Below, piece by piece: positions 1-8,806 of a DNA stretch of 64,000 nt. Position numbers and translations under genes: made by a program. Under the pieces are notes generated by a model that did not search any database, was not told the origin of the DNA, and saw only the letters and a program-made list of their open reading frames with translations. Every line of letters begins with the position of its first letter. Within the stretch, counting starts at the first letter, position 1. The stretch lies in NCBI RefSeq assembly GCF_000428985.1, contig NZ_AUAZ01000001.1:124001-188000 (forward strand), given 5' to 3'. This DNA is from Marinobacterium litorale DSM 23545. Its GTDB lineage: Bacteria; Pseudomonadota; Gammaproteobacteria; Pseudomonadales; Balneatricaceae.

Positions 1-1
1 G

Positions 2-109
2 CAGCAGTTGGCGCTGGAGCGTTACGAGTCCGGGCGACCGGATGAGGCCGAAGCCTTTCGCCACGGTGATATCCGGTTCGTCAATATGACCCGTGGCGAG
101 GAGGATTAA
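2..109 (+). CDS. hupD: HupD C-terminal fragment (hydrogenase maturation protease), 5' end outside window
   Basis: Only the last 35 codons are visible, in the frame ending at the TAA at 107-109. The tail contains ERYESGRPDEAEAF followed by GDIRFVNM. As I remember the family, HupD/HoxM proteases end in a similar Y-E-x-G-R-P ... G-D-x-R-F segment after the protease fold. HupD removes the C-terminal peptide of the hydrogenase large subunit once the NiFe centre is inserted. The catalytic part is not in the window, so the call rests on the tail and on position: hupF starts 2 bp downstream, as in hupSLCDFGHIJK clusters. A GAGGAG just before the stop can serve as the hupF ribosome binding site. Confidence 0.7.
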   Translation, partial: QQLALERYESGRPDEAEAFRHGDIRFVNMTRGEED

Positions 110-111
110 CG

Positions 112-444
112 GTGTGTATCGGCATTCCCATGCAGGTGATAGTCGTCGAAGCAGGGCGGGCACTTTGCTCGGATAGCGACCGTCGCGACTGGGTAGATAT
201 CCGGCTGGTAGACACACCGGCACCGGGGAGTTGGCTATTGGTTTTTGCCGGCGCGGCCCGTGAGTTGATCAGCGCCGAGAGAGCGGCCCAGGTGCGAGAT
301 GCCCTGCGTGCACTCCAGGCCAGCGCTGAGGGCGATCATGCCCGGATAGATAACCTGTTTTCTGATCTGGTGAACCGGGAACCCACGCTGCCGCCCCACC
401 TTCAGGCTCAGTTGGAACAACATAATAAAGGGGATAAAGAGTGA
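112..444 (+). CDS. hupF: HupF/HoxL, HypC-family hydrogenase chaperone
   Basis: A 110-residue protein starting at GTG 112 with MCIGIPMQV, the signature N-terminus of the HypC/HupF family. The Cys directly after Met is the residue that carries the Fe(CN)2CO intermediate in HypC. The protein is longer than HypC proper (86 residues, encoded at 8546) because it has a roughly 30-residue C-terminal extension, as HupF has. HupF acts with HupK on the large subunit and has been linked to protecting hydrogenase maturation under oxygen. The stop overlaps the GTG start of hupG by 4 bp (GTGA), so translation is probably coupled. The start is set by the conserved MC-GIP and the GAGGAG upstream. Confidence 0.93.
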   Translation: MCIGIPMQVIVVEAGRALCSDSDRRDWVDIRLVDTPAPGSWLLVFAGAARELISAERAAQVRDALRALQASAEGDHARIDNLFSDLVNREPTLPPHLQAQLEQHNKGDKE

Positions 445-875
445 ACCATCCACTACTTAATCAGCTGGTGGAGCGCCATGGCTTCCCCTGCCTGAACAGC
501 GAGAATTTCGACTCGTTCATCAAGAAGGCCCCCTGGTCGGTGCTGTTTTTTACCGAAGACCCCAACCGCTTCTCAGAGTCTCTGGATGTGGCCGTGATTC
601 TGCCGGAGCTTGCCAAGCGCTTCACTCAGCTATCACCGGCCGTGATTGCCCGGGACTCAGAGCGTGCGCTCCAGGGGCGGTATAACTTCAACGCCTGGCC
701 AACCCTGGTTTTTTTGCGGGAAGGGCGCTATCTGGGTGCGCTGTCACGGGTTCGCAACTGGGATGAGTACCTCGCGGAGGTCGAACGTATCTTGAGTCTT
801 GAGCCATCCCGCGACCCGGGCATCGGGATTCCGGTCGTTTCCAGCACCTCGTCAGCCTCGCCCTGCGGCCACTAA
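441..875 (+). CDS. hupG: HupG/HoxO, HyaE-like thioredoxin-fold hydrogenase chaperone
   Basis: A 144-residue protein starting at GTG 441, overlapping hupF by 4 bp. The pattern of a hydrophobic strand (WSVLFF), a helix, then AWPTLVFLREGRYLG resembles a thioredoxin fold with its cis-Pro loop, but there is no CxxC, as expected for HyaE/HupG. Family members bind the Tat signal peptide of the hydrogenase small subunit and hold it until cofactors are in place. The C-terminal tail (SSTSSASPCGH) is low complexity and probably disordered. Position between hupF and hupH supports the call. Confidence 0.9.
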   Translation: MNHPLLNQLVERHGFPCLNSENFDSFIKKAPWSVLFFTEDPNRFSESLDVAVILPELAKRFTQLSPAVIARDSERALQGRYNFNAWPTLVFLREGRYLGALSRVRNWDEYLAEVERILSLEPSRDPGIGIPVVSSTSSASPCGH

Positions 876-884
876 GGAGTGATC

Positions 885-1748
885 ATGAAAACCGATATTC
901 CGCTGTTTGATCTGACACCGGCCATAGGTCCCGGCTCTAAATCCGAAGACGATGGCCTCAGTTATATGCCGATGCCGAAAGAGATGCATACCTTCGAGCC
1001 GCCGAGGTTGCCGGAGCCGGAAGAGCTCTCCCAGGCCCCGGGGGCTATGGTACTGCTGGGGCGTGTGCAGGAGGCGCTGGATCAATACCGGCCGGGGCAG
1101 GCTGTAGAAGTCATCGAACTGGATAGTCTGGATGAGGCTGAAAAAGCGCTGCTATACCAGGTCCTGGGAGAGGGTGAGGTTGCGCTTCAGATTATCGGTG
1201 ATCACCCGGTTCGAGCCCAGGAGACCGTGTTGGCGGGGCTCTGGTGGTTACAGAAGTTGGATCAAGCGGGCGCGGTCGTTAGCCAGTGGCTGGAGGTGGC
1301 CGATGTGCCTCAATGTGCCCGCGACAATGCCTTCCCCTCGTCGGATGTTCCGGTGATCGAACTGGATCAGTTGCCGTTGGGCGTTCTGAATGCAGGGCCT
1401 GTTCTGGTGGAGTTGTTGGATGTGGCCCGCAAGCACCAACAGGAGGCCCGTGAACTGCCCCATGTGATTAACCTCTCACTGCTGCCGTTTGCGCCTGAGG
1501 ATCATCAGTTTCTCGGAGAAAAACTGGGACAGGGACAGGTAGTGATCCTCTCCCGGGGATATGGAAACTGCCGTATCAGTGCCACCGCGATCGCCGGTAT
1601 CTGGCGCGTTCAGTATTACAACAGTACCGACCAGCTGATACTCGATACGCTGGAGGTGATCGATATCCCTCAGGTGGCCTGTGCGGCGCGGGAGGATCTG
1701 GAAGATTCCGCAGAGCGCCTGCGGGAGATGCGCGAGGTTTTGGTGTGA
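885..1748 (+). CDS. hupH: HupH/HoxQ, HyaF-like hydrogenase small-subunit maturation protein
   Basis: A 287-residue protein matching the HupH/HyaF family in length and in the conserved C-terminal block (LSRGYGNCRISATAI, then VWRVQYYN-like and DTLEVIDIPQVA). I choose ATG 885 because AAGGAG at 874-879 is ideally spaced; the in-frame GTG 879 sits inside that ribosome binding site. The family helps mature the hydrogenase small subunit together with HupG. The 3' end overlaps the GTG start of hupI (GTGTGA), continuing the coupled operon. Confidence 0.92.
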   Translation: MKTDIPLFDLTPAIGPGSKSEDDGLSYMPMPKEMHTFEPPRLPEPEELSQAPGAMVLLGRVQEALDQYRPGQAVEVIELDSLDEAEKALLYQVLGEGEVALQIIGDHPVRAQETVLAGLWWLQKLDQAGAVVSQWLEVADVPQCARDNAFPSSDVPVIELDQLPLGVLNAGPVLVELLDVARKHQQEARELPHVINLSLLPFAPEDHQFLGEKLGQGQVVILSRGYGNCRISATAIAGIWRVQYYNSTDQLILDTLEVIDIPQVACAAREDLEDSAERLREMREVLV

Positions 1749-1966
1749 GCGCGGGTTTTGAGGGAAGCTATCTGGGCGATGACAGCCGAATTACGGATAC
1801 AACCCGGTTGGAATGCAAGATTTGCTGGTATCTCTACGACCCGAGTGACGGTGATGAGGTCTGGCAGATCCCGCCCGGCACGCCTTTTACCGCGTTGCCC
1901 GATCACTGGCGCTGCCCGCAGTGCGATGGCGACCGAGACCAGTTTATGGTCGTGGATGAGCCATGA
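1745..1966 (+). CDS. hupI: HupI/HoxR rubredoxin
   Basis: A 73-residue rubredoxin starting at GTG 1745. Two knuckles supply the four Cys ligands for a single iron: CKICWYLYDP near residues 21-24 and CPQCDGDRDQF near 59-62. The usual aromatic core residues (W, Y, W) and the P-G-T-P-F loop between them are present. In hup clusters this rubredoxin is thought to support hydrogenase assembly in the presence of oxygen. The start overlaps hupH and the stop overlaps the ATG of hupJ (ATGA). Confidence 0.95.
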   Translation: MSAGFEGSYLGDDSRITDTTRLECKICWYLYDPSDGDEVWQIPPGTPFTALPDHWRCPQCDGDRDQFMVVDEP

Positions 1967-2448
1967 GCACCGTGGAGCATCTGTTACTGGCGCATTACCG
2001 GGATGCAGCGCAGCGCATGGGCGACATACCGCTTTATAACGCAGCGCTTGAGGTTGAGCTGGTGGCCTGGCAGTTGCTGGATCAGAGCGGGGCAGCGGGT
2101 ATTTTGGTGACGCCCTGGTGTGTCAATCTGCTCTGGGTGCCGCTAAACCAAGTCGATATGCCCGTTAAAGGCGAGCCCTGTGTATTAGCCCTTGAATCAG
2201 GTGAGTATGAGGGTGTCTGCGCGGAGCTCGCCTCAGTGGGGCGCTATGGTAGTGCGGCCCTGATTTCGGATACCAGCGTCATGATCGACCACGAACAGGC
2301 GCGAGCATTGGCGAACGAAATGGCGGCGCTGATCTTCGCGCCTGCTGTTGCCCACGAGGCTCAAGCGTCTGAGGCGCTTGCTCAAGGCAAGCCTGAAAAT
2401 CCGCAACGGCGCGCGTTGTTCCGACGTGCACTGGGAGGTGCCCAGTGA
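1963..2448 (+). CDS. hupJ: HupJ/HoxT, HybE-type hydrogenase assembly chaperone
   Basis: A 161-residue protein with the HybE/HupJ core: YNAALEVELVAW near the N-terminus, then ILVTPWCVNLLWVPL, in which the TPWxxNL(xx)P pattern is the family hallmark. HybE-type proteins bind Tat-targeted hydrogenase small-subunit precursors. The last 30 residues (EAQASEALAQGKPENPQRR) are charged and probably flexible. Both ends overlap neighbours by 4 bp, placing it firmly in the operon. Confidence 0.92.
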   Translation: MSTVEHLLLAHYRDAAQRMGDIPLYNAALEVELVAWQLLDQSGAAGILVTPWCVNLLWVPLNQVDMPVKGEPCVLALESGEYEGVCAELASVGRYGSAALISDTSVMIDHEQARALANEMAALIFAPAVAHEAQASEALAQGKPENPQRRALFRRALGGAQ

Positions 2449-3488
2449 GTGTGGGGCCAGGCCAGCTGTGCGTCGATATACGCCATGATGGCAGGCAGAT
2501 AACGGATCTCAGCGTGGCGCTGGAGCGTCCGGTTGACGCTGTTTCCAGGCTGCTTGTCGGGCGGACGCCGGAGGAGGGGCTCGCACTGGTCGGCGTCCTT
2601 TTTTCGCTCTGCGGGAGAGCGCATCAGGCCGCCGGCAGTCTGGCGGTGGCCCGCGCCTTGGGCACTGAAGTCTCGGCTGAGCAGTGGTGGCGGCAACAGC
2701 ATCTGTTGGTGGTGGAGCGTGTGCGAGAAACCGCTTTACGGTTGATGCGAGACTGGCAGCTGCCCGGTACTGATGAGTCTTCAGTCCGGGAGCTTCTGGC
2801 GCGCACGGCGACGTTGATTTCGTTAGTGGAAAGCTCGGGTTCTGACCTGGCTCAGAGTGCACTGACGTTAAAGAATTGGTGGCTTGGGCTGTGTCGGGCC
2901 GACGATAGTTGGAGCGCCTGGTGCGAAATGCGGTCGCTGCGGTGGCAGGGCATCACTCTGGGGCCGGGCTTGCCAGACCTTGAACCTGAGCGAGTCAAGA
3001 GCGCCGTTGCAGACTGGGTTCGAGGTGAACCGAATGAACCGGCGCGACTTAAAAACCTGCTTGCCGTTTGCGGGCAGACCGGGCCGGCGGCGAGTGGCGA
3101 ACTGACAGAGGCGAAGGCGGTGATTCAGTCCTGTCTCGAAAGGTTGTTGATGCAGATTGAAGCCGACCTTGCCTGGCTGGTTGCGCCTCACTTAAGTGTG
3201 CAGCCGGAGCTCGAGCACGGGGACACAATCCGGGGCGAGGAGCTGGGTTGGGCCTGGGTTCAGACCGCCCGGGGTTGGCTCCTGCATTCGGTTGCCATGG
3301 ATAGAGGCCGGATCGCACGCTGGATGATACTGGCTCCAACCGACGTGAACTTTCATACTGAAGGTGTGCTTCGCAAACGCCTGCCGGGTGTGAAGGTTGA
3401 GCCGGAAAAGGCGAAGGCGTTGGTGAGCGATTTGGTGCTGGCGCTAGACCCCTGCGTGGATTACAAGGTGAGTATTCAATATGCATGA
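2445..3488 (+). CDS. hupK: HupK/HoxV hydrogenase maturation scaffold, degenerate large-subunit homologue
   Basis: A 347-residue protein starting at GTG 2445. Two segments look like worn versions of the [NiFe] large-subunit metal-binding motifs: SLCGRAHQAAG near residue 47, where the enzyme has RxCGxC...H, and ALDPCVDYKV near the C-terminus, where the enzyme has DPCxxCxxH. Each keeps only one Cys. This fits the known view of HupK/HoxV as a scaffold on which the Fe(CN)2CO group is assembled before transfer to HupL. Position between hupJ and hypA is the standard one. The last 8 bp overlap hypA. Confidence 0.88.
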   Translation: MSVGPGQLCVDIRHDGRQITDLSVALERPVDAVSRLLVGRTPEEGLALVGVLFSLCGRAHQAAGSLAVARALGTEVSAEQWWRQQHLLVVERVRETALRLMRDWQLPGTDESSVRELLARTATLISLVESSGSDLAQSALTLKNWWLGLCRADDSWSAWCEMRSLRWQGITLGPGLPDLEPERVKSAVADWVRGEPNEPARLKNLLAVCGQTGPAASGELTEAKAVIQSCLERLLMQIEADLAWLVAPHLSVQPELEHGDTIRGEELGWAWVQTARGWLLHSVAMDRGRIARWMILAPTDVNFHTEGVLRKRLPGVKVEPEKAKALVSDLVLALDPCVDYKVSIQYA

Positions 3489-3822
3489 GATGTCGATTGC
3501 CGAAGGGGTGATACAGCTCCTTGAGGAGCAGGCGGTCAGTCAGGGGTACTCCCGGGTCAAGCGGGTCTGGCTGGAAATAGGGCCTCTGGCTGCGGTGGAG
3601 AGTGAAGCGCTGCGCTTCTGTTTCGACGCTGTGACCCGAGGTACGCTGGCGGAGCAGGCGCAGCTGGATATTATCGATCTGCCCGGTGAGGCCTGGTGTC
3701 TGGCGTGCTCCAGCCAGGTACCGATCACACAACGTTATGATAGCTGTGTTAACTGCGGTAGTTTCCAGCTGCAGGTGACGCGGGGCGATGAACTGAGAAT
3801 CAAAGAACTGGAGGTGGAGTAG
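3481..3822 (+). CDS. hypA: HypA nickel metallochaperone
   Basis: A 113-residue protein with [10 protein letters not shown] at the N-terminus; His2 is the family's nickel ligand. The zinc site is formed by CLAC near residue 75 and CVNC near residue 89. HypA works with HypB to insert nickel into the hydrogenase large subunit. The ATG at 3481 lies inside the hupK 3' end (8 bp overlap), and hypB follows after a single base. Confidence 0.97.
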   Translation: MHEMSIAEGVIQLLEEQAVSQGYSRVKRVWLEIGPLAAVESEALRFCFDAVTRGTLAEQAQLDIIDLPGEAWCLACSSQVPITQRYDSCVNCGSFQLQVTRGDELRIKELEVE

Positions 3823-3823
3823 T

Positions 3824-4735
3824 ATGTGTACCGTGTGCGGCTGTGGCGAAGGCGAAGTACAGGTGGCAGGTCACGAACACAGTCACGAACATCACCACCA
3901 CGGACATGAGGGTGGACATCACCACCATCACGAACAACCCGACAGCTCCCCGCTGGTGGCCCAGGGGCAGAACCTGCATTACGGCAAGGGTGCCGCCCAT
4001 GCTCACGCACCCGGTATGAGCCAGAGCCGCATGGTGCAGATCGAGCAGGATATCCTGGGTAAGAATGACCGGTATGCGGCTCAGAACCGGGCGCGTTTCG
4101 ACGCGAAGTCGCTGTTCGCGCTGAATCTCGTTTCCAGCCCGGGTTCGGGTAAGACGACTCTGCTGACCCGGACCATCGAACTGCTTGGCGAGCGCATCCC
4201 GCTGGCGGTGATCGAGGGTGACCAGCAGACCGCCAACGATGCCGAACGGATCCGCGCCACCGGCGCGCGTGCGGTACAGATCAACACCGGCAAAGGCTGT
4301 CATCTGGATGCCCACATGGTCGGCCACGCGCTGGAACATCTGGATGCTCTGGAGGGCGGTGTTCTGTTTATAGAGAACGTGGGCAACCTGGTGTGTCCGG
4401 CGGCTTTCGATTTGGGAGAGGCTCATAAGGTGGCGATCCTCTCAGTGACCGAAGGTGAAGACAAACCGCTTAAGTACCCGGATATGTTCCACGCAGCGGA
4501 TCTGATGTTACTGAACAAAACCGATCTGCTGCCCTACCTGGATTTCGATGTGGAAGCCTGTCTTGAATACGCCCGCCGGGTGAACCCGGAGATAGAGGTG
4601 ATTCAGGTGTCTGCTCGCTCGGGCGAGGGTATGAGCGACTGGCTTGAGTGGATCGACAGCCGCCGCACAGCTCGCATCCGCCAACGAATCGAGACATTGC
4701 AGAAGCAGGCTCAATCGCTTGAAGCGCTGCTGTGA
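3824..4735 (+). CDS. hypB: HypB GTPase, nickel insertion and storage
   Basis: A 303-residue HypB. The N-terminus [10 protein letters not shown] carries the CxxCGCG high-affinity nickel motif. Residues about 18-43 are a His-rich stretch with 13 histidines in roughly 25 residues, followed by a smaller HAHA cluster, so this is the nickel-storing type also called nickelin. The G domain has the P-loop [11 protein letters not shown] near residue 105, EGDQQTAND, the metal-binding [11 protein letters not shown], and NKTDLL for guanine recognition. It supplies energy for nickel delivery by HypA. hupR follows 13 bp later. Confidence 0.97.
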   Translation: MCTVCGCGEGEVQVAGHEHSHEHHHHGHEGGHHHHHEQPDSSPLVAQGQNLHYGKGAAHAHAPGMSQSRMVQIEQDILGKNDRYAAQNRARFDAKSLFALNLVSSPGSGKTTLLTRTIELLGERIPLAVIEGDQQTANDAERIRATGARAVQINTGKGCHLDAHMVGHALEHLDALEGGVLFIENVGNLVCPAAFDLGEAHKVAILSVTEGEDKPLKYPDMFHAADLMLLNKTDLLPYLDFDVEACLEYARRVNPEIEVIQVSARSGEGMSDWLEWIDSRRTARIRQRIETLQKQAQSLEALL

Positions 4736-4748
4736 CGGGGAGCCGCTA

Positions 4749-6200
4749 ATGTCGAATCAGCCCCGCGCAACCGTACTCTGTGTTGATGATGAAGTGCGCT
4801 CACTGGAAACGCTGGAGCGCACCCTGGATGAAGCTTTCGACGTACTCACGGCCCGCAGTGCCGAAGAGGCGATGTCGCTGCTGGAGAGTAACCGGGTACA
4901 GGCGGTGCTCTGTGATCAGCGCATGCCCGGCCAGACCGGTGTTGAATTTCTGATCGCGGTGCGGGAACGCTTCCCGCAAACGGCGCGTTTGATTCTGTCC
5001 GGCTACACCGATTCAGAGGATATTATCCGGGGGTTGAACGATGCCGGAATCTTTCAGTACCTGACCAAACCCTGGCACCCGGATCATCTGCTCCTGACCT
5101 TGAAAAACGCCTGTCAGCTGATGGCACTGCAGTCGGAGAATGAGCTGCTGGCTACGGAGATGCGCCTGACGACGCCGCAGGTGGAAGCCCAGGTGGAAGC
5201 GAAGAAGGCGCGTCTGAGGCAACGCTTCGACTTCAGTGAAATACTGCGTGCCGCAGACAGTCCGCTTAATCCGCTTTGCGATCAGGTTGCCCAGATTGCA
5301 CCCTTCGATATCTCGGTTCTGGTAACCGGCCCTTCCGGAAGCGGCAAGGAGCTGTTCGCCCGGGCGCTGCATTACAACAGCCTGCGTGCAGACAAGCCCT
5401 TCGTGGTTGAGAACTGTGGTGCCATGCCCGATGAACTGCTGGCTTCAGAGCTGTTCGGGCACCGCAAGGGCGCGTTCACCGGCGCGATCAACGATCACGT
5501 AGGTCTGTTTGAACAGGCGGATGGCGGCACCATTTTTCTGGACGAGATCGGTGAGATCTCTCCGGCGTTTCAGGTCAAGCTGTTGCGTGTGCTGCAGGAG
5601 CGCGAGGTGCGTCGGGTGGGGGATAGCCAGCGCCGGCCGATCAATGTACGTGTGATCGCCTCCACCAATCGCAGTCTCGAAGAGGAGGTGCGGGCCGGGC
5701 GCTTCCGAGAAGATCTGTATTACCGGTTGGCCGAGGTCACGCTGGAGCTTCCATCCCTGTCTCAGCGGCCGAGTGATATCCCGGTGCTGGTGCGGGCCTT
5801 CCTCGATCAGGCGGGGGAGGCGTTCGACAAGCCCGTCGACGGTTTCAGTGACGAGGCGATTGAGTGCCTGCAGGGATATGGCTGGCCCGGTAACGTGCGC
5901 GAACTGCAAAACGAGGTGCGCCGTATGCTGGTGATGGCGCGGGATCCGGTACTGGGAGCCGACCTTCTGAACCCACGGGTTCTGCGTACCTGTGTGGATG
6001 GTGAGCCCGCGCCGATGCTGGCGGAGGTGGCAGACCTCAGCGGCACTCTGAAAGAGCGGGTAGAGCAGCTGGAGAAGCAGATTCTGCGCGAAACCCTGAT
6101 TCGTCACCGCTGGAACAAGAGCCGCGCCGCGCGGGAGCTGGGACTCTCCCGGGTGGGGCTTCGCGCCAAGATCGAACGCTACGAGCTGGAGACACACTGA
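4749..6200 (+). CDS. hupR: HupR/HoxA NtrC-family response regulator of hydrogenase genes
   Basis: A 483-residue sigma-54 activator. The receiver domain (about 7-120) has phospho-acceptor Asp56 in LCDQRMPG and the conserved KPW after it. The AAA+ domain has Walker A GPSGSGKE at about 194-201, an intact GAFTGA loop at 241-246 and Walker [10 protein letters not shown] Fis-type helix-turn-helix ends the protein ([21 protein letters not shown]). The intact GAFTGA argues for true sigma-54 contact. ATG 4749 has GGGGAG upstream; an upstream in-frame extension would run into hypB. Its place between hypB and the remaining hyp genes matches purple-bacterial hup loci. A cognate kinase HupT and sensor HupUV are not in the window. 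Confidence 0.88.
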   Translation: MSNQPRATVLCVDDEVRSLETLERTLDEAFDVLTARSAEEAMSLLESNRVQAVLCDQRMPGQTGVEFLIAVRERFPQTARLILSGYTDSEDIIRGLNDAGIFQYLTKPWHPDHLLLTLKNACQLMALQSENELLATEMRLTTPQVEAQVEAKKARLRQRFDFSEILRAADSPLNPLCDQVAQIAPFDISVLVTGPSGSGKELFARALHYNSLRADKPFVVENCGAMPDELLASELFGHRKGAFTGAINDHVGLFEQADGGTIFLDEIGEISPAFQVKLLRVLQEREVRRVGDSQRRPINVRVIASTNRSLEEEVRAGRFREDLYYRLAEVTLELPSLSQRPSDIPVLVRAFLDQAGEAFDKPVDGFSDEAIECLQGYGWPGNVRELQNEVRRMLVMARDPVLGADLLNPRVLRTCVDGEPAPMLAEVADLSGTLKERVEQLEKQILRETLIRHRWNKSRAARELGLSRVGLRAKIERYELETH

Positions 6201-8524
6201 TGCCCGCCGTGCGCCTTCTGGTCAGCGGCCAGGTGCAGGGGGTGGGATTTCGCCCTTTTGTGCATCGGCTGGCCACTGGGCTGGCGCTGAAAGGCGCAGT
6301 CAGTAACGGTCACCAGGGCGTACAGATCGATCTTCAAGGAGAGGACGACGCACTGGCCTGTTTTCGCCGGTCACTGGAGCGCGAGCTGCCAGCGCTGGCA
6401 CGGATTGACCAAGTCCGCGAAACGCCGCTGGAACCGGGTGAGCCCTTTACCGATTTCCGCATTATCGCCAGTGAACACAGTGACCGGCCCCTGGACCTTC
6501 CGGTTACGCCGGATGCGGCCGTTTGTCATGATTGTTTGCGGGAGCTGTTTGATCCGTTAGACCGGCGCTACCGCTACCCGTTTATCAACTGCACACACTG
6601 TGGTCCGCGCTACTCACTGATCCGGGCGCTGCCCTATGATCGCCCCAACACCTCCATGGCCGCCTTTAAGCAGTGTGCTGCCTGTGAGCAGGAGTACCAG
6701 GCTCCCGAACACCGGCGCTTTCATGCCCAGCCCAACGCCTGCCCATCCTGCGGGCCCCGGTTGTGGGCTGCGGACAACCGTGGAGCGCCCGTTGAGGGTG
6801 ATCCGATCGTAATGGCTGTGGCGGCGATCCAGCGGGGCGAGATTCTGGCTGTCCGGGGCGTCGGCGGTTTTCACCTGGTGTGTGATGCCACCAACGCGGC
6901 AGCCGTGCGAAAGCTGCGTGAGCGTAAGTGCCGTCCGAGTAAACCATTTGCGATTATGGGCTTGAATGCGCCGTCACTGGCAATTCAGGTTGAGGTGACG
7001 GCAAACGGCCTGGCGCTTTTGCGATCGAGTATCGCGCCGATCGTGCTTCAGCGTCGACTCAAAGGCTCAGGCCTGCCTGATGCGTTAGCACCGGGCCTTG
7101 ATCGTCTGGGCGTAATGCTGCCTCATACCCCGCTGCACTGGCTGCTGTTTCACGAGGCGGCTCAGCGACCAGGGGGAGTCGATTGGTTGGCGCAGCCACA
7201 TTCAATGCTACTGGTGATGACCAGTGCCAACCGCAGCGGAGAACCACTTATTACCGCTAACGATGAGGCGCTGTGTAAGTTGGGCGGTATTGCCGACCTG
7301 TTTCTGCTGCATGATCGCGAGATCGAGCACCGCTGCGATGATTCCCTGTTTAATGCCCTCAGCGAGCCGGCCATGCCGATTCGGTTGGGTCGAGGCGCTG
7401 CGCCGCTGGCCCTGTCTCTGCCTGAGCGCGGGCCTTCGGTGCTGGCGTTGGGCGCTTATTTGAAGAATACCCTCTGCCTGACGCAAGGCGCCCGTGCCTA
7501 TCTCTCGCACCATGTGGGAGACCTGGATAATGCTGACAACTGTCGCACACTGGAGCGCACGGTGGATCAGTTGTGTGATCTGCTGAGCGTGCGCCCGGGG
7601 CATATCGCCTGTGACCTGCATCCCGACTTCCATGCCAGCCGTTACGCTCAGCGGTTGAGCGAGCACTGGGGTGTGCCCTTGCATCCTGTTCAGCACCATC
7701 ACGCCCATGTGGCGGCGGTGATGGCGGAACACGGCCACTGTGAGCCTGTGCTCGGGGTGGCCCTGGATGGGGTCGGCCTGGGGTGGGACGGGTTGCTGAG
7801 AGGCGGTGAGTTGTTGCGTGTGGATCGACAGGGTTTTAAACCGCTTGCCGCTTTAACACCACTGCCACTGCCCGGCGGCGATGCGGCGGCCAGAGAGCCC
7901 TGGCGGATGGCGGTGGCGGTGCTCTATCGCTTAGGGCGGCATGATCTGATTGATCAGCGCTATGCTGACTGCGCCGCTATTCAACCGGTTCTAAAGATGC
8001 TGGAGCGCGGTGTTAACTGTCCGCCAACCACCAGCCTGGGACGGGCCTTTGATGCGGCGGCCGGGCTGCTGGGTATCTGTGAACGGCAGTCGTATGAAGC
8101 ACATGCGCCCATGTTGCTTGAGGCGTTGGCAAACAGTCGGGGTTTTCAAACTGAGCAGCAGCGAGGTGCGCTTATACAGGCGACTGATCTGCGCGGTGAC
8201 CTGGATCTGTTGCCTTTGTTCGCTTCGCTCCTTGAGGCGACGGATCCGGCTGAGGGTGCACGCGCTTTTCACGCGGGGCTGGTTACGTTGCTGAGTGCAT
8301 GGATAGCCCGGCACGCGGAGCACGAGGGGTTGAACACGGTCGCACTGAGTGGGGGCTGTCTGCTGAACCTGTATCTACGGGACGGCCTGCGTGAACGACT
8401 TAGCCAACAGGGGTTTAGTGTCTTGTTGCCGGAAAAAGTGCCGGCCAACGACGCTGCTATTAGTCTGGGCCAGGCGTGGGTGGTACAGATGCGGTTGGAT
8501 CGCGGTCAACTATTGAATAATTAA
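6200..8524 (+). CDS. hypF: HypF carbamoyltransferase for hydrogenase CN ligands
   Basis: A 774-residue HypF with all expected parts. There is an acylphosphatase domain at 1-90 (GQVQGVGFRPFVHRLA), and two zinc knuckles with Cys109/112, 131/134, 159/162 and 181/184. A YrdC-like domain follows from about 200 to 390 (KPFAIMG, TSANRSGEP). The Kae1-like domain contains the metal-binding HHHAH near residue 497 and ends with LSGGCLLN and ANDAAISLGQA. HypF converts carbamoyl phosphate to carbamoyl-AMP and transfers the group to HypE. Its ATG overlaps the hupR stop by one base (TGATG). Confidence 0.97.
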   Translation: MPAVRLLVSGQVQGVGFRPFVHRLATGLALKGAVSNGHQGVQIDLQGEDDALACFRRSLERELPALARIDQVRETPLEPGEPFTDFRIIASEHSDRPLDLPVTPDAAVCHDCLRELFDPLDRRYRYPFINCTHCGPRYSLIRALPYDRPNTSMAAFKQCAACEQEYQAPEHRRFHAQPNACPSCGPRLWAADNRGAPVEGDPIVMAVAAIQRGEILAVRGVGGFHLVCDATNAAAVRKLRERKCRPSKPFAIMGLNAPSLAIQVEVTANGLALLRSSIAPIVLQRRLKGSGLPDALAPGLDRLGVMLPHTPLHWLLFHEAAQRPGGVDWLAQPHSMLLVMTSANRSGEPLITANDEALCKLGGIADLFLLHDREIEHRCDDSLFNALSEPAMPIRLGRGAAPLALSLPERGPSVLALGAYLKNTLCLTQGARAYLSHHVGDLDNADNCRTLERTVDQLCDLLSVRPGHIACDLHPDFHASRYAQRLSEHWGVPLHPVQHHHAHVAAVMAEHGHCEPVLGVALDGVGLGWDGLLRGGELLRVDRQGFKPLAALTPLPLPGGDAAAREPWRMAVAVLYRLGRHDLIDQRYADCAAIQPVLKMLERGVNCPPTTSLGRAFDAAAGLLGICERQSYEAHAPMLLEALANSRGFQTEQQRGALIQATDLRGDLDLLPLFASLLEATDPAEGARAFHAGLVTLLSAWIARHAEHEGLNTVALSGGCLLNLYLRDGLRERLSQQGFSVLLPEKVPANDAAISLGQAWVVQMRLDRGQLLNN

Positions 8525-8545
8525 AAGCAGTAAGAGGAAACAGCC

Positions 8546-8806
8546 ATGTGTCTGGCGATTCCGGTACGGATCGAAAAGCTGATCGATGAAGAGCGTGCGC
8601 TGGCCGATATCGGCGGTGTGCGCAAGGAGATCAATATAGCCCTGGTGGATGATCTGCAGGTGGGCGACTACGTGATCCTGCACGTGGGGTACGCATTGAA
8701 CAAGCTTGATCCGGAGGAGGCAGCGAAAACGCTGGCGCTGTTCGAGGAGTTGGGGCAGCTGCAGGCGGCCCGGGATGCGGCCCTGGAAGGGGAGGCTCAG
8801 TCGTGA
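8546..8806 (+). CDS. hypC: HypC hydrogenase maturation chaperone
   Basis: An 86-residue HypC starting MCLAIPVRI, where Cys2 binds the Fe(CN)2CO unit with HypD and hands it to the large-subunit precursor. The rest follows the family: [15 protein letters not shown] and [24 protein letters not shown] upstream of the ATG is a good ribosome binding site. It lies 21 bp after hypF and overlaps hypD by 4 bp. It is the second HypC-family gene here, next to hupF at 112. Confidence 0.97.
   Translation: MCLAIPVRIEKLIDEERALADIGGVRKEINIALVDDLQVGDYVILHVGYALNKLDPEEAAKTLALFEELGQLQAARDAALEGEAQS

Noticed and set aside
4644-4748. In-frame extension of hupR upstream to 4644
   Set aside because: It overlaps the hypB coding region in another frame, and ATG 4749 has a good ribosome binding site and the start expected for a receiver domain.
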